A DNA stretch of 64,000 bases from Morinoia aosen. Lineage: Eukaryota; Arthropoda; Malacostraca; Amphipoda; Talitridae. The notes beneath the pieces were generated by a model that saw only the letters and a list, made by a program, of their open reading frames with translations, was not told where the DNA came from and searched no databases. Position 1 is the stretch's first letter; the number at the start of each line of letters is the position of its first letter. Positions 1-12,690 of this stretch are shown here, one piece after another. The stretch is from contig CM059563.1 in NCBI GenBank assembly GCA_030386875.1, positions 52,145,602-52,209,601 of the forward strand, given 5' to 3'. The position numbers and the translations under genes are program-made.

Positions 1-853
1 ATAAAATACATAAGACAATTATTGAAGAATTTTAGTCTAGAGCCAAGTCAACTTACTGGATTATGAACTGGAGCAGACATTTTGTGTCAGGTGCAGCAAA
101 CTTGAACACAGGTGGCAACAATTTCTAAAGCAGAATTAGTTATATAAAAAATAAACCTGAAAAATATACTTCTCTTAACAGAGTTTTTATCACTTTTCAA
201 TAACTTTCTTTTTAACAAAAACAGAAAAAAGTCAATAAAAAATTAATATTTGGTAATATTAGTTTCAAATCAGTGTATATGAAGTTGAAATATAATATAA
301 TTATTGAAAATGATATCAGATAAATCATAAATAATTACATTAATTTTTCCTTTTCAGTGGACACCCTCACAATATTCACTGAGATTGCTTAGTTAGATAC
401 TAGAAGCCCAGCAGGTGTTGAAACTGCACCAGAGGATTTTTAAACCATTATACAAACATGAATACTTATCAGTTCAAAATATGTCCATTCTAAAAACTGA
501 AAGGGAGATTCTGGAAACTAGAATTTCTTTGTATTTTATACAGAAGTTAGTTTTCTTGAAAAATATGCAACCACTAATTTAATAAATTATCAGCTATCTT
601 CAATAATACTTGCAAAAGAAAGGAAAACTAAACTCAAATACAACTACAACTATATATTTGAAATATGACCTCTGTAATTTTGTACAATGATTACCATCTA
701 CCATTTTGTTTCTAGATAAATTGCTCGTCCTCCACATATGGAGTCATAACTGATAATGTTGAAAATTGAAACAATACAATGCATATCTAAAGAAAATTTC
801 CCAGAATTTCTCTTGAGTAAACCAGGTTTTCTTCAGCACAACAAAAGAAAATA
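1..853. other. AT-rich stretch, nothing recognised
   Basis: No coding frame above about 110 codons, and none with a plausible composition. No repeat shared with the rest of the window was seen. Confidence 0.7.
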
Positions 854-1374
854 GGATCAACATTGAATTTAGTGCATCAATGATTTTCAAGTTTTTATTG
901 GTATATTTAGGTAATTGGAGACGTTTTACACAAATGATATTGTGCTCGCAATTCTTAGTTCTTAAGATATAGCATAAACAACGTTCAGGTAAGAATAGCA
1001 CTAACGAAAGTTTTGATATGGCTCTTCCGGCAGAGAGTGGATGCAAAACGCGCAAAGTTTTTTGGCAAAAAAACATCAGTCTCAGTATGGTTAAGTTGAG
1101 TCAAGGTATTTTGGGTTTACTTAGGTTAGTTTATTTGACTAAACTAACTTTACCTAACCTAACCTATTATCATGTCAATACTGTATTTCAGCTTATTTAT
1201 ACATTTGTTTGTTCAATTTTATATACGACGTTCCTATAACTTCAGAGTTAAATATCTCAAAAAGCATTTGCGAGCAAAATGTCATTCATGAAAACCTCTT
1301 TAAAATGTCTCAAATGAAATAACTATGGAAACAAAATTTTCAAAATCATTGATGTGCTAAATTCAATATTGACC
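854..1374. mobile_element. Foldback element (GGT...ACC family), copy 1
   Basis: The left end GGATCAACATTGAATTTAGT and the right end (ACTAAATTCAATATTGACC-like) form inverted arms of over 130 bp. Shared arm motifs are GAGACGTTTTACA, a GTGCTCGCA stretch and a TTCAACTTT-like stretch. No transposase is present. Flanking 8-mers AGAAAATA and AGAACTAA are only a weak match. Confidence 0.7.
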
Positions 1375-1590
1375 AGAACTAATTGCTGAAACTTCTATAG
1401 CTACAAATTGAAATGATTTATGATTTGAAGTCAAAAATTACTTTGCTATAACATAACATGGCAAATACATAAATGTACAGTTAGGATGTACATTTAGAAT
1501 ATCACAAGACCTGATAAAATCATTGCCAATACATTGCCAATTATCCAAAGAGGGTGTAATTTAAAGATTGATAAAAATACGACAAAATTT

Positions 1591-2116
1591 GGTCAATATT
1601 GAATTTGATGCTGTCAATAACTTTTATAATTTCATTAAAAAATTTTGGTCATTGGAGACATTTTATATAAATGACACTGTGCTCGCAAATGCTTAGTTTT
1701 AGAGATATTCAATTTTGAAGTCAAAGGAACATCGTGTATCAAATTGAACAAACAAACGCGTAAATAAGCTGAAATATATTGAAATAACGATAGCTGAGGT
1801 TAGAATACATAAAGTTAGATTATTTAAAGAACCTAACCTAAGTACACTTAAAATAACTCAACTCAGCCATACCAACACCAATGGTTATTTCCGCCAAAGT
1901 GACGGCGCATGTTCTGTATCCGCCGTACACCGGAAGAGCTATATCGAAACTGCCATTAATGCTATATTCACCTAAACGTTATTTATGGTACATCTCAAAA
2001 ACAGAGCATTTGCAAGATAACCTCATTCATGTAAAACGTCTTCAAATCTACCATATTACCTATATGTGGCAACAACTTTATTGAAATCCTTGACAGCATT
2101 AAATTCAATATTGACC
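1591..2116. mobile_element. Foldback element (GGT...ACC family), copy 2, with 8-bp target duplication
   Basis: Begins GGTCAATATTGAATTTGATG and ends ATTAAATTCAATATTGACC. It is flanked on both sides by CAAAATTT, a perfect 8-bp direct repeat. The interior is strongly related to copy 1 in inverted order (for example CCGGAAGAGCTATATCGAAA against the reverse complement near 1018). Arms are about 200 bp or more. It is a non-autonomous MITE. Confidence 0.82.
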
Positions 2117-2189
2117 CAAAATTTACTTAGAACATCAAGTAAAACTCTAATTCTTAACCTTTTCATTAAAAAATAATGAAAGAAAAGTT

Positions 2190-2932
2190 GGTCAATATGT
2201 ATTTTAGGTTATCCATGTAAATTCAAAATTCCGTTATAAAGGATCACAAAAAGAACACATTTAAAAAAGTTTTACATGAATGACTTTCTGCTTGGTGATG
2301 CGTTACTTTAGAGTTATTCAACTTTGAAGTTATAGAAGCGTTGCTCATGCAATGGCTTTCGCGTGCCAATGGAGAGGGTGTTCCAAGAACGATGCGAGCG
2401 TGCCAAGTAGGGGAAAAGTTATTTTTTTTCGCAATATATGGCGTAAATTTATTATTTGACGACCCCGCAGAGCCTGAGCCTACTTCTAGGAGGTTTTAGT
2501 TAGAAACACAATAAAGGTTGTAATCCAAAAATATTGGCAAGACTGGATTACTGAAGCCTTTGTTTACATCAGTAATCCAGTCTAGCTAATATTTATGGGT
2601 TATAACCTTTATTGTGTTTTTAACTAAAACATTCTAGAAGTGGGCTCAGGCTCCGCAGGGTCAGCAAATAATAAATTACGCCATATATTGCAAAAACAAT
2701 AACTTTTTCCTGCTCCCGCATTGTTGGAAGCCATTGCGCGCAAAACCCATCCTTTGTGCATGAAACCCATTCCATTAACGCCGCTCCTATAACTTCAAAG
2801 TTGAATAACTCAAAAATAATGAATCAGCAAGCAGAATGTCATTCCTGTAAAACGTTTTTAATTGGGCTCCTTTTGTGATTCTTTTGAACGGCATTTTCAA
2901 TTTCTGTGGATGACCTAAAATATGTATTGACC
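2190..2932. mobile_element. Foldback element (GGT...ACC family), copy 3, long hairpin
   Basis: Starts GGTCAATATGTATTTTAGGT and ends with its near reverse complement. The arms are over 300 bp and meet in a short loop near 2555-2570 (AAGCCTTTGTTTACA region). Inner arms such as AGTAATCCAGTCT pair almost perfectly. The flanking 8-mers GAAAAGTT and AAAAAATT match in six of eight positions. Confidence 0.82.
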
Positions 2933-4952
2933 AAAAAATTAAATGGAGCTTGAGTAATTGTTCTCTACACATTTTCAACTTATTAAACATGAATGGGAGT
3001 TGTGTTTTGTTAGCGCTAACCCATAAGGTCTTCCCATTCATGGTGATGCAAAGACCATGCACAGTCTTCTAATACTCCCAAAACTTCCATAAGATGATGT
3101 TTAGTACAAGCAAACAGGACCATTCACAATCTATACCAGCAGTCATAATTTAGTCTGTAGCTATTGAGATACTAAAGAGGCATCGATTCTAATCTAATGT
3201 TATACTTCTTCATTTGAATTAAAACCCTCGTCATTTCATTAAAAAATTATGTAACAAACTAAGGACATGTTGACTTGTCTTGTGCGGAGGAAGTGGCTGC
3301 ACTCAATAAAGCGGTCAGGGCAAACCAGCTATGGCTGTCGGGTCTAACTGTAGAAGATGATTGTGCTGGGCTGCTACTGATCCAGGCAGTTCCGGTGTGG
3401 CCCGTGCTGCCTCTCTTGCCTCCTAGTGACTAAGGCTGATTCGATGTGGCCTGCTGTTGGCTACCTTCCCATAGGCAGGAGAAGCCTGGTATATGTATGT
3501 ATGCATGATGTACGTATGCTTCTGCTATCAAAATACTAAGATGATATAATACATGCAATAATTTTATAGAATATCCATTGTTGAATAACACATTTACTAA
3601 AATTTGAATACAAAATGTCAGAAGCCTATCAATTCAACTTCAAAACAGATTTATTCTGTTCATCAAATGGCAAATGGTTCTTGAAAAATTATTCTGTAAA
3701 AAAATTACAAGAATGAATAAAATAAGGTGAAGGTCTTATTTTAAATGAAAAGCAGAATAAATGCAATAAAAGTCTAGAAGAACAAGGAAATAGGACTGCC
3801 AGGATCGACACCTAGAACACTTATACATCAACAGAAGATCTATGAAACTTAAACCTTTCTCAGAGAAAATCCTACCATTCAGGCTACCAAGCAATGCAAT
3901 TTCGTTTAAATGTGTAGAGAGCAAAGTGAATGAGATAATAAACTCGGTAAAATAAAGTTATGCAAACAACGAACTAATGACATGAAAATATAACTTCTTT
4001 TTACATAGAGTTGAACCCATTGGCAATTATACTAAAAGAGATAAAATAAAATTTCTTATAACTTTAATTTAAAGCCCACTAAAAACATATGAGGCAATAC
4101 AAAAATTTCATAGATAAATCTCACAAACGAAATAGAAAATATTCACGATGTTCCACACGTCCACCCCACGTAACAGGAAACTCGGAAGTGACTCTGATTT
4201 TGTATTGCCGTGACGCACGGTGCCGTGACGCAACTTTTTGGATGACTAGACTAGTATGAGGAAATGTGAGAAATGAGATATTTGGTAATGGCAAACTTGA
4301 TAAGTTATTTAAATATTTTGAATTTCAGTAATGTATAATTAGATAGAGTTTTTCATCAATACTTTATAACGATTTCGTTCCTATTTATTCTGAAAATCTA
4401 TACGAACTCAACTTATCTGACTCCAATTAGCTGGATCAACATAAAACCTATTGCAAAATTTTATGTAACATAGTTTCTGTGACAACATAGAAGTCAGCAT
4501 AATAACATGTACATATGTGTACTTACTTAAGAACGGATTTTATGATCCACAAGTGGGACAAAATATCTATTTTTTCGACAATAAGTTGTTAGATCTTTTT
4601 CCATACAAATTGCTTCATTTTGTTTTATTCCTCGCCAACTTTTAGAAGCTAACGAAAGGAAAGAAACGATGACGCGAGTGATACATTTCCGTTCTGGGGA
4701 ACAACAGAACGTAGAAACGGTGTGGATGATAAGGCACCACTGTATACAGAGGTATGCATCCCATTCACATAAATTGCAGGATAAAAGTTCAACCAAACAT
4801 AGTAAAGCTAGTAGCATATTTAAAAAACAGTGTAATTAAGACAAGTTGTGCAAATTATCACGGAAAAATAAGTCACAGCTTTTTGTAGTGATCCCTGTTT
4901 TGAAAATCATTTTGTTGATGAGTTCCTTTAACTTATGAGTGCTAGCACCTAA
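2933..4952. other. Non-coding stretch with a possible LINE 3' tail
   Basis: A GC-richer island at about 3280-3490 (GTGCGGAGGAAGTGG..., GGCAGGAGAAGCCTGG) ends in TATGTATGTATGCATG, which looks like the 3' end of a retroposon. The rest is AT-rich with no gene. Confidence 0.5.
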
Positions 4953-5278
4953 AGGCCAAAATACACGCACGCTTTTTTCACCGTCACCGATCATCATGAG
5001 CGGCATTAAGCCCCGCCCACCAGTAAGCAGTGAGCGTGAACGGTCACTGCCGAGCTTATACACGCGCGCTCTTCACCGTCACCGTTCATTGTAATTGACG
5101 CTGATGAAGGAAAATATCTAACTTGCTTGATATGCCGGTGACGGTCATAAGGATCGGTGCCGCTCACGAAATTAGGGTCATTTTGGCTTGCAGTGGGTGG
5201 GGCTTAGCTGCATTGGGTGGGGCTAAGCGACTCTCATAAGGATCGGTGACGGTGATGAGCGTTCGTGTATTCGGGCCT
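4953..5278. mobile_element. TIR element A of an abutting trio
   Basis: Ends AGGCCAAAATACACGCACGC and, reversed, AGGCCCGAATACACGAACGC, each followed by a CACCGTCACCGATC stretch repeated inside. Flanked by TAA on both sides. It is non-autonomous, with no transposase frame. Confidence 0.8.
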
Positions 5279-5281
5279 TAA

Positions 5282-5806
5282 AGGCCTGTTGACACGGTCA
5301 GTGGGCGAGAGCTTCACCACGAGCTAAGTAAAGTACTTGGTGGAGTCAGTGTGTCCACACGGACCATGGCAGAGGTGCAGCACTGCTCCAAGTAGAATCC
5401 TCAGTCTGCTCCTAGCAGCGGTAGAGAGAATGTATGAAGATGGCTCTGCGATAGGCAATGGCGCTTTCAATCTCTATCAGTTGTCGCGGCTATAAAGAAG
5501 AAACAAAAACGAATGAGGAAAATGTAGGCGAAGCGTTGGCTTATAGAAGTCATTTTTTGGCAGCTAAACGCCACTGTTCCAAGAGAACGTGTAGGCAGGG
5601 AGCAGAGACGACACACCCTACACGTTCAGCACCTAAAATCGCACTGGCAAAGTGGCAAGCATTGGCTAGCTCGAGCCTCGATGAAGACCAAACCCAGACA
5701 CACTGTTGTCTACTGCTCCATTCAGTCTGAAACGAGAGAAAATGGGCGTGGTTTAAGCCTCTCTTTTCTGGTGAAGCGCTTGCCCACTGCACGTGTCAAC
5801 AGGCCT
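5282..5806. mobile_element. TIR element B of an abutting trio
   Basis: Ends AGGCCTGTTGACACGGTCAG and, reversed, AGGCCTGTTGACACGTGCAG, both running into GTGGGC...GCTTCACC (inverted repeat about 38 bp). It is separated from elements A and C by a single TAA on each side. A GC-richer interior gives open frames on both strands with no recognisable product. Confidence 0.82.
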
Positions 5807-5809
5807 TAA

Positions 5810-6177
5810 AGGGCCGTTTACACTAGGGGACGTTTCAGCCGTGTGGCGCGACACGTGTATACGAGGCTCACCACTGAGTCTCATATTTGTGTGTGTTTAT
5901 ACGAAGTTTCCTATTCGCTATGATCGAATTCGTAATGCGCGACTTTCAAGAGCCTCGTAACTACCGTAGCGAAAGGGAACTTCGTATAACACACACAAAT
6001 ATGAGCCTCAGTGGTGAGCCTCTGGAATTTCGGACACAAACACACAAATATGAACCTCTGTGGTGAGCCTCGTCTACACGAGTCGCGCCTCAAGGTTGAA
6101 ATGTCCCCTAGTGTAAACACCCCTTTACAGACGTGTTGCGCCTCACGGCCGAAATGTCCCCTAGTGTAAACGGCCCT
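5810..6177. mobile_element. TIR element C of an abutting trio
   Basis: Ends AGGGCCGTTTACACTAGGGG on both sides in inverted order, with inner arms (CACACAAATATGAGCCTC, GAGGCTCACCACTGAG) also inverted. The right end is tandemly doubled: AAATGTCCCCTAGTGTAAAC occurs at about 6100 and again at about 6152. Left flank TAA, right flank TTA. Confidence 0.82.
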
Positions 6178-6705
6178 TTACGCTCGTGAGTATGCCATAA
6201 CAACATTGTTTTTGTTAGTTAACTTTTCGTACTGTTCTAGCCATATGCTGCAAATGTTATGGTTACCATTGTACAACAATCATCATGTCTTTAACTCCGG
6301 TGAACTCTTTTGTGCCAGCCTTATCAGTATAGGTAGTAAATATGATGAATATGTTTTGCGATAAAACATTTTATTCCATTCGAGCTTATTATTTTGGCAT
6401 ACTAGTCGATACGTATGAATGAAGATTTACCTCTTGTGTCGACCTCATAGTCTTAGACGTAAAATAATTTGAATCTACCCATTTTGCTTTAAACATCAAA
6501 ACTTCATATCACTAGTTCCTATGTTCGTATGCTCATATTTCAATGCAAGTGCGCACTGATGAGAGGGTTTTCAACATTGCGTCACTAGGGCTACGTTTTC
6601 TAAGTTACTTGTATATATGCGCATTGTCAAAATTCTGACGCATAAGAGGGGAAAGCATTTTTCGTGTTTTTCTCGCAATCATTTTTGTTTAAGCTCGCAT
6701 ATCTC

Positions 6706-6990
6706 GTCGTAGCCGTGTGGTTAAATAACCCGCCCTTCCATGAAGGTTTCGAGGGTTCGTATCCCGGCGCAGTGTGGTGACTTTCTCCGATGGGTATAGG
6801 GAAAAAACACAAAGCACAATACCCCACTCTACCCAGGTGTCTGAAATGAGTACCGGTTTTGTCCGGGGAAAACTGTCATGGCGTCCTGGCGTTGGTTATA
6901 AGGCATTTGAGAAAACAATGTACAAAGTGATATGTATCAGGCTTGATTGGAAATAAAGCATCCTTAGATGCCGATGTTTGTTTCAGACAT
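6706..6990 (+). mobile_element. tRNA-derived SINE, copy 1
   Basis: Shows an A-box-like TAGCCGTGTGG and a B-box GGGTTCGTATCC. The body is shared with the copies at 19.7 and 40.8 kb (GCACAATACCCCACTC, TACCCAGGTGTCTGAAATG, ATATGTATCAGGCTTGA), ending GGAAATAAAGCATCC. It is not a tRNA gene: the part after the B box does not close an acceptor stem. Confidence 0.85.
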
Positions 6991-9349
6991 GTGACACGGG
7001 TATTACAATACCCACTTGTTAGTAAAAACTAGGGATTAATGTTAAGATATTTTAAAAATCAATGTTTTAAATATTTCATACATAAACTTTATTGGAAATA
7101 AACTGTTTTCCCTTCCTTTTTGCGCGACTCGCTCTAGCTTGTTACAGCGCAGCCGCTATGTTATTGATTTTTTATTAGTTCTTCATCTATTTGTGTGGCT
7201 AGTGTTATTTGACCTGCTATGTTATCGAATACGGGTCAATTATTATACTACAACATTTTGTAAGCTCAGTCGTTGAAGCATATTTCAGATTTCATATTTC
7301 AATATTACTAAAAAGAAGTTGTTTTTATCTTTAATTTGCCTCATTTCCGAGCTCATTTTTTAGCATGGATGTCCTACACGAATAAATTGTATCGAGGTAT
7401 AATTATGAAAAGTACAGTCAGTCCTACTGGAAAGAAGAAAACTGACCCGTAATCAAGCACGATCTCACATCCAATACCATGTTCGAGGCCGTTTTCAAAC
7501 CACTGCCAATGAAATAGTAAACCATGAAAAATCATTCATTAGAATTACTCACAATTTCACGCACGCAATTAGAGTCCAGTGGTATTCATTGCGCGGCTTT
7601 CGAGAAATATATAAATAAGTAAATTAACATTTAATTTATATAATGTACGCTAAATTACAGTAGCTGCAGCTCTCTCAGTCAACGCATTTAACCGAAGGGG
7701 CTCGTGTACAAAACGGAAAATTAAAGCAAATTAGAGCGCCTTAACACGATGCACATTTGCTATGAAGATGTCGCAGAGGCAAAGCAGCAAACACTTTTTC
7801 TGTTTTATTGTTATCTACCCATAACATCTGAGTCGCAAAATATAACCTTTGATGCTAATTAAAGCGAGATGGAAAAGTTTTGGTTTGAAACTTGAGCGCG
7901 GTAATGCGAACAGTTTACCGTCGGCTGATTTAAAGCTAATGTCGACAAACATGTGGGAAGTATGTAAAGTAAAACTTTAAAAACAACGCAATGCCAATTG
8001 ATGAACTCGAAATTTATTTATTTAAGGATTCGACAGTATATACACGTCTGTATACACCATATGTCATATGTATCAATCACTATAACCAACGTGTCGTTGA
8101 AAGTTTTTCAGTTGTGAAAGATGACTTAAAAGTGTTATACATTCCTTTATTGCTTAATATTAAAATCTTCGCTTGATCGATCGAGATCCACTGTGAAGTA
8201 CAGACCAGACAGCAGCACACCTACCTATCTCCTGAGGCTGAGCTGTGAAACAGTTCACGTGGCGGACAAAGCACTGAATAGAAACACCGAGCTGCGACAC
8301 TCCTTGCTTAAAAGTATAAAATAAGTAGGTCTGGGACGCATTTAGTTCTTTATTGCTCGTAAAATTTTCTCCAAGGTAGAGGTTGAGACGTCGAGCTATG
8401 AATCTCCTTTACCATACAGAGTGTTTTATTTGTGTGTGTATTTTTCTACATAATTTTCTCTGCTTGTATTTGTAAAGTATTTCGTAAATACGTTTACAGA
8501 TTTACTGATTATGTAATGTACAGTTGAGTAATTATTCGATATTCACATTAACGGCGTTGTTCGCAGGTCTTTCGCTATAGTACGCTACAAGATTCGAAGG
8601 TGCGCATTTCTTCAAGTTTAATGAAGCAAGAATATGTCTAAAAAAGGATACAATATGCCTTAAAGGCTCGTAACAAACTAATCTCAAGCACACGATGTAG
8701 AGGTTTACTCGCTTTCATAGATTACATGTACTCAAGTTCCATTTCACATCATTATGGTGTTTTCAGAACCCTCCGTATTTTAGCTTCACTTCAAAAATAC
8801 ATGAAATATAATTCTTTCGAGCTCATGCCCGAGCTAATAACAGCCGAGTATGGCACGGAATGAAATTCAGTCAAGTAGGTACGGTGGACGTCAGTTTTCA
8901 ATAAAATGAATTTTGCTAAACAGTTCTTAACACTAAGGAAAGAAGGCACGGAAATGCATGCGAAATAAGATTTAACACACAATTTTTTTGTAGGAATATT
9001 CATCCACCATATGCGTGTTAGTTACAAAATGAGATACAAGAATAAACTTGATATTTAGCAGTCAAGAACACAAGCATGGCGAGCCTTATAAGCCACTAAG
9101 CGTCTATGGCGACCTTTTATATAGGAGATGGAGAAATTTTGAAGTTACATGAATGATAGCTTAGAATACTCACGTATCTATCTTAGAGTTGGTTCAGCAT
9201 GTAAGATAAAATAGATAAAATACATGAAATAGATAAAATAGATAAAAATACAGTTTGACATTTGGGGCAACATTTTTCATCGGATGTCTTTTGTATGTAG
9301 GCACATCTGTATATGCGAGTAATCGTACATGCGCACCGACATGTGCGCC
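6991..9349. other. Non-coding stretch
   Basis: Apart from the repeat at 7018-7125, I see no gene, RNA or repeat here. Confidence 0.65.
7018..7125 (+). repeat. Dispersed repeat ending in an AATAAACTG tail, copy 1
   Basis: Shares TTAATGTTAAGATATTTTAA AAATCAATG and TTTATTGGAAATAAACTGTT with 39998-40105. Probably the 3' end of a retroposon; family not recognised. Confidence 0.6.
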
Positions 9350-9403
9350 TACATATATATATGTAAATATATATATATATATATGCACATATGAGCATTT
9401 ATG

Positions 9404-9489
<86 letters not shown>

Positions 9490-9500
9490 ATATATAATGT
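9350..9500. repeat. TA microsatellite with a short CA run
   Basis: A long alternating TA tract with ACACACAC and a few interruptions. Frames such as YIYIYIY across it are artefacts. Confidence 0.98.
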
Positions 9501-9858
9501 ATAATCATATAATCATATAATCATGTTGGTTGCTTTGATAAGAATTTCATCCTGCACGCTATTCGTGGTAAGGAATGTAATTCTCATACCCTATTTTGTT
9601 TGGTTTTTAATTGGCTTCTCCTTCCCTTCAATCTTTGTTTATCATACGGTTGACTATATATTTGATACACTAGACTCAAGCCTTCATTTGAGTACTGAAG
9701 AGATTTGACCATCGCAAATATTCTTTAGAATACAATTTTAGAATTTAGCATCAGCAGTAAAAGCTGGTTTTAAAATTAGCTTATGAGTATTATAGGACTG
9801 TAAGCTGGTATCTATTCCTTGGAAAGTAGTCATGGGAGTTAGTCACAGCTTTAACTTA

Positions 9859-10765
9859 CTATTGAAATTTAGAGTTTGCGTTGGTTATGAGTACTTCGCA
9901 AGTGAAACTTTCACGAAAAAGTCGGAAGTTGTTGTCGAGGTTCAAAATTTTTCGGTTCCTAAACATATCGTTGGTGTAGTGGGCGTTGTATTTTACTCTA
10001 GATGAGGCTCTAGTAACTTCTTCCAAAGGGGATTCTGTGTCAGTTTTATTTTTGTCTGTACCATGCCAGACATCAATGCCCAGTTGGATTAATGGATGAA
10101 TCAATGCATTGTATAGGATATTTTATGCGTTCTTTAGTAGGATATACCTGATTTTGAGTGAAATTCCAGTGAAGCTAGTTTTGTGTGTATGTAATTAAAA
10201 TGTTTTGTTAAAGTTAAATTTACTTCTTGTATCATGTCCCAAAATGTGAACGCATCAGCTCTTGAATATTTTCGTCACTAATCATAATGCTAGGGAGTAG
10301 TGTTTTTCCTCATAAGAGGAAAGTATTTATTTAATCTAGTTGACATTTATGCAGATTCTCAGTACTTCGATTCAGCGGGAAACTCTTTTTTCAATCTCGG
10401 TTCATTTGAATGGAGGTGCCTTCTTTGTTTCCAAAGTATGTAATCGTGGATAATGACCAGTCCGCCGCAAAGTATATAAAGTTGAAGAATGATGCTGAAT
10501 TTTCAAAATCACTTATAAAAAATGAGGAAAAGATGGGGCCCAAGAACTAATCCTTGAGGGACGTATGTGAGTTGTGATTAACAGCTCTCAATTTGCACTG
10601 ACAATACTTTCCTGTTGTTTTCGGCTTGCGGGTTGGATTTGAACAGTTTAAACCTTTTGGGCCACAGGAGCGTAGTTCAGACAACATTATGTCATGATCT
10701 ACGCAATTAGATATTGTTTTGAAGTCGAGGAAAATTCAAAGTGCCAGGTTTCCAGCATTAAATTT
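9859..10765 (-). pseudogene. Decayed LINE reverse-transcriptase fragment
   Basis: On the minus strand, scattered blocks of a non-LTR reverse transcriptase follow one another in the right order. FLDFKTISNCVDHDIMLSEL (about 10735-10675) is like FLD.SKAFD.V.HDILL. VPQGLVLGP (about 10562-10535) is the finger/palm PQG.VLGP motif. FAADW (about 10475) stands where FADD is expected. Last comes a C-terminal part (9859-10104) starting MIHPLIQLGIDVWHG, with HYTNDMFRNRKILNL, as in CR1/L2/jockey-like elements. The frame is interrupted between these blocks and the usual YADD-type Asp pair is damaged, so it is a dead 5'-truncated copy. The upstream endonuclease part is not visible. Confidence 0.75.
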
Positions 10766-12302
10766 GAATAGGAAAAATACAGGCGATTTAGAATGGCTAA
10801 CGTTGTTTATTTAGCCAACGAAAACCGAATTACTCGTCAGATTGTAAACCGATCTAAGTTAAGCTCGATGTATGAGTACACATTGCCGTGCACTACTTTT
10901 GAAAAACTCTGTAAACGATGGCCAACGTAGCGATTGGTATATTGTTGGTTTATAAATACTTAAAAATTAATGGATAAAATTGGTACTTTGGAATTTTTCG
11001 GCCTGAAACCCGAAGAAAATATGTCAAGAGGTTTATCACTGGAGACGTATTATACTTGTTTTCCGGGGAGCGACGGTATTCTTGTGTGAAGTGCGAAGTT
11101 GTAAACCCACTTACATTCCTTCTAGTTGACTACCTGTGCCTTCAAACCTGACTGGGTTGGCAGATGTTCAGTATTTTTTATGGCTTGATTGTTGCTAAAG
11201 ATAAAACAAATTAATACATTTTAGCGTATAGAAAGGCAAATTTGGCAACCCTGATGGTGACAACGTTAGATCGGCAGTTGCTGTCTACCGTGATTACTGT
11301 CTACCGAGAGGGAGAAACCAAAGGCAGTTACATACATAGTGTGGGAGGACGCTCACGGTGCTAGTACTTCCAGCTTTGCAGGCGATGCGACATTAGAAGA
11401 GCGTCTCTTCCATTCAGCAGTACGTAGTGGAATCTCAAGTTTAATCATTTAGTTCAAAATCAGAAAAAGGCAAAGGTTTTGGGAGGCTGCAGCTTCGTAT
11501 CAGTAGCTGTGAAGTGTGTGTCCTGTGCAACAAACTGCGGTTACGCGACTGCATAATTGTGAATGATGCTTGTAATGCATAAAAAACGCGCAACCATTAT
11601 GTTCTTCTCATAAATTTATTATAGCTGTAATAATCCATTCATGAATGAGGCTTTACAGCAGTTTTCGTAGCCAAATCTGAATGTATCAAACGATTTCTGA
11701 AAATGCAAGGTTGGCGAAGCTTACAAAATAATTTAAAAGGAAAAATTATAGATTATTCCATCAAGAAGTTAAGTGAAGTCATAAAGTTACCAATGTACAT
11801 TTTCAGAACTTTAAACATGTAATTTGAACAGGTGATAAATATACATATATTCAGATCGAATATCACGCACATAATACGGAACTGCTGCATCCAGTCTTAA
11901 AATTTCACCATCGATAAACACAAAGAAGCTGTTCGCAAATGCCTAGTGAGAAATTTCACTACCACATTGAATTACAATTTTCACTTACACGTCGAAGGAA
12001 TTACAATAAGAATTCTACTTTCATTCTCTTCTATGGTTGAAGAAATGTTTTTTTAACTTCAATTTATTTCATGATTGGAATAATAACGAAACTATGAATT
12101 AAAGTATCCATCTGTAGTAACATTATAAACAATCCCAAAACACTATCTTAATATTTTTAACATCTGAATCCATCAGTTCATCAGAGCCATATATCATCAT
12201 TTTCACCTTATTTTTTACCTTACTAGTTCGTAAATTTCTTTACTTGCTCTATACATCTTCTAATGTACTCTTATATTCTAAACTTCACTTCGTGGAAGTA
12301 CA
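10766..12302. other. Non-coding stretch
   Basis: The left part may still belong to the decayed LINE. No further motif can be read, and no open frame of note is present. Confidence 0.6.
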
Positions 12303-12690
12303 GAGTGATCCAAAAGTCATTTTACCTTTTGAACATTTATTGCGTAAAAACTTTAAGAAATACAATGTTATAGTTTGAATAGAATACTAATTCTCAATTA
12401 ACATTAATTTCATTCGAACGTCTCCCGTTTTTCTCCGGGCATAAACGAATGCTTTATTGTATATTTTGTTTGTATCAGAATTCCAAAGTATTTGGAGAAA
12501 TTTTACGAATTTCTGTGATTGTTATCTGTTTTTAGCTCCTGGAGAGTGTTTGAAATACATACACAGACTTAATACTTTAAATATTCTAAAAGAAAAAATG
12601 AGGAGGAATTAAATCCGGGGATCAAGCTAGGTGGTCAAGGAATATCACTTTCATCAGCAGCCTAATTGATCCTGTACGTCTGAACTTTGC
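12303..12690 (-). pseudogene. Tc1/IS630-type transposon fragment
   Basis: A likely terminal repeat is GAGTGATCCAAAAGTCATTT at 12303. On the minus strand the end of a transposase can be followed in broken frames: IFLDHLA*SPDL near 12655-12620 (compare WPARSPDLTPLDFFLWG), an ELK..ITITEIRKISPNTLE stretch, and a C-terminal EKRETFE like the usual GGHFE. It is heavily decayed, and assignment to a named family is not possible by eye. Confidence 0.5.

Noticed and set aside
1138-1170. Telomeric repeat block
   Set aside because: Only about three CCTAA units, also scattered elsewhere (16250, 16425); a motif inside a foldback element rather than a telomere or fusion point.
6706-6800. tRNA gene
   Set aside because: A and B boxes are present, but no cloverleaf closes and the same body occurs in three places with a SINE-type tail.
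9183-9508. Frames such as [10 protein letters not shown] on both strands
   Set aside because: TA microsatellite.
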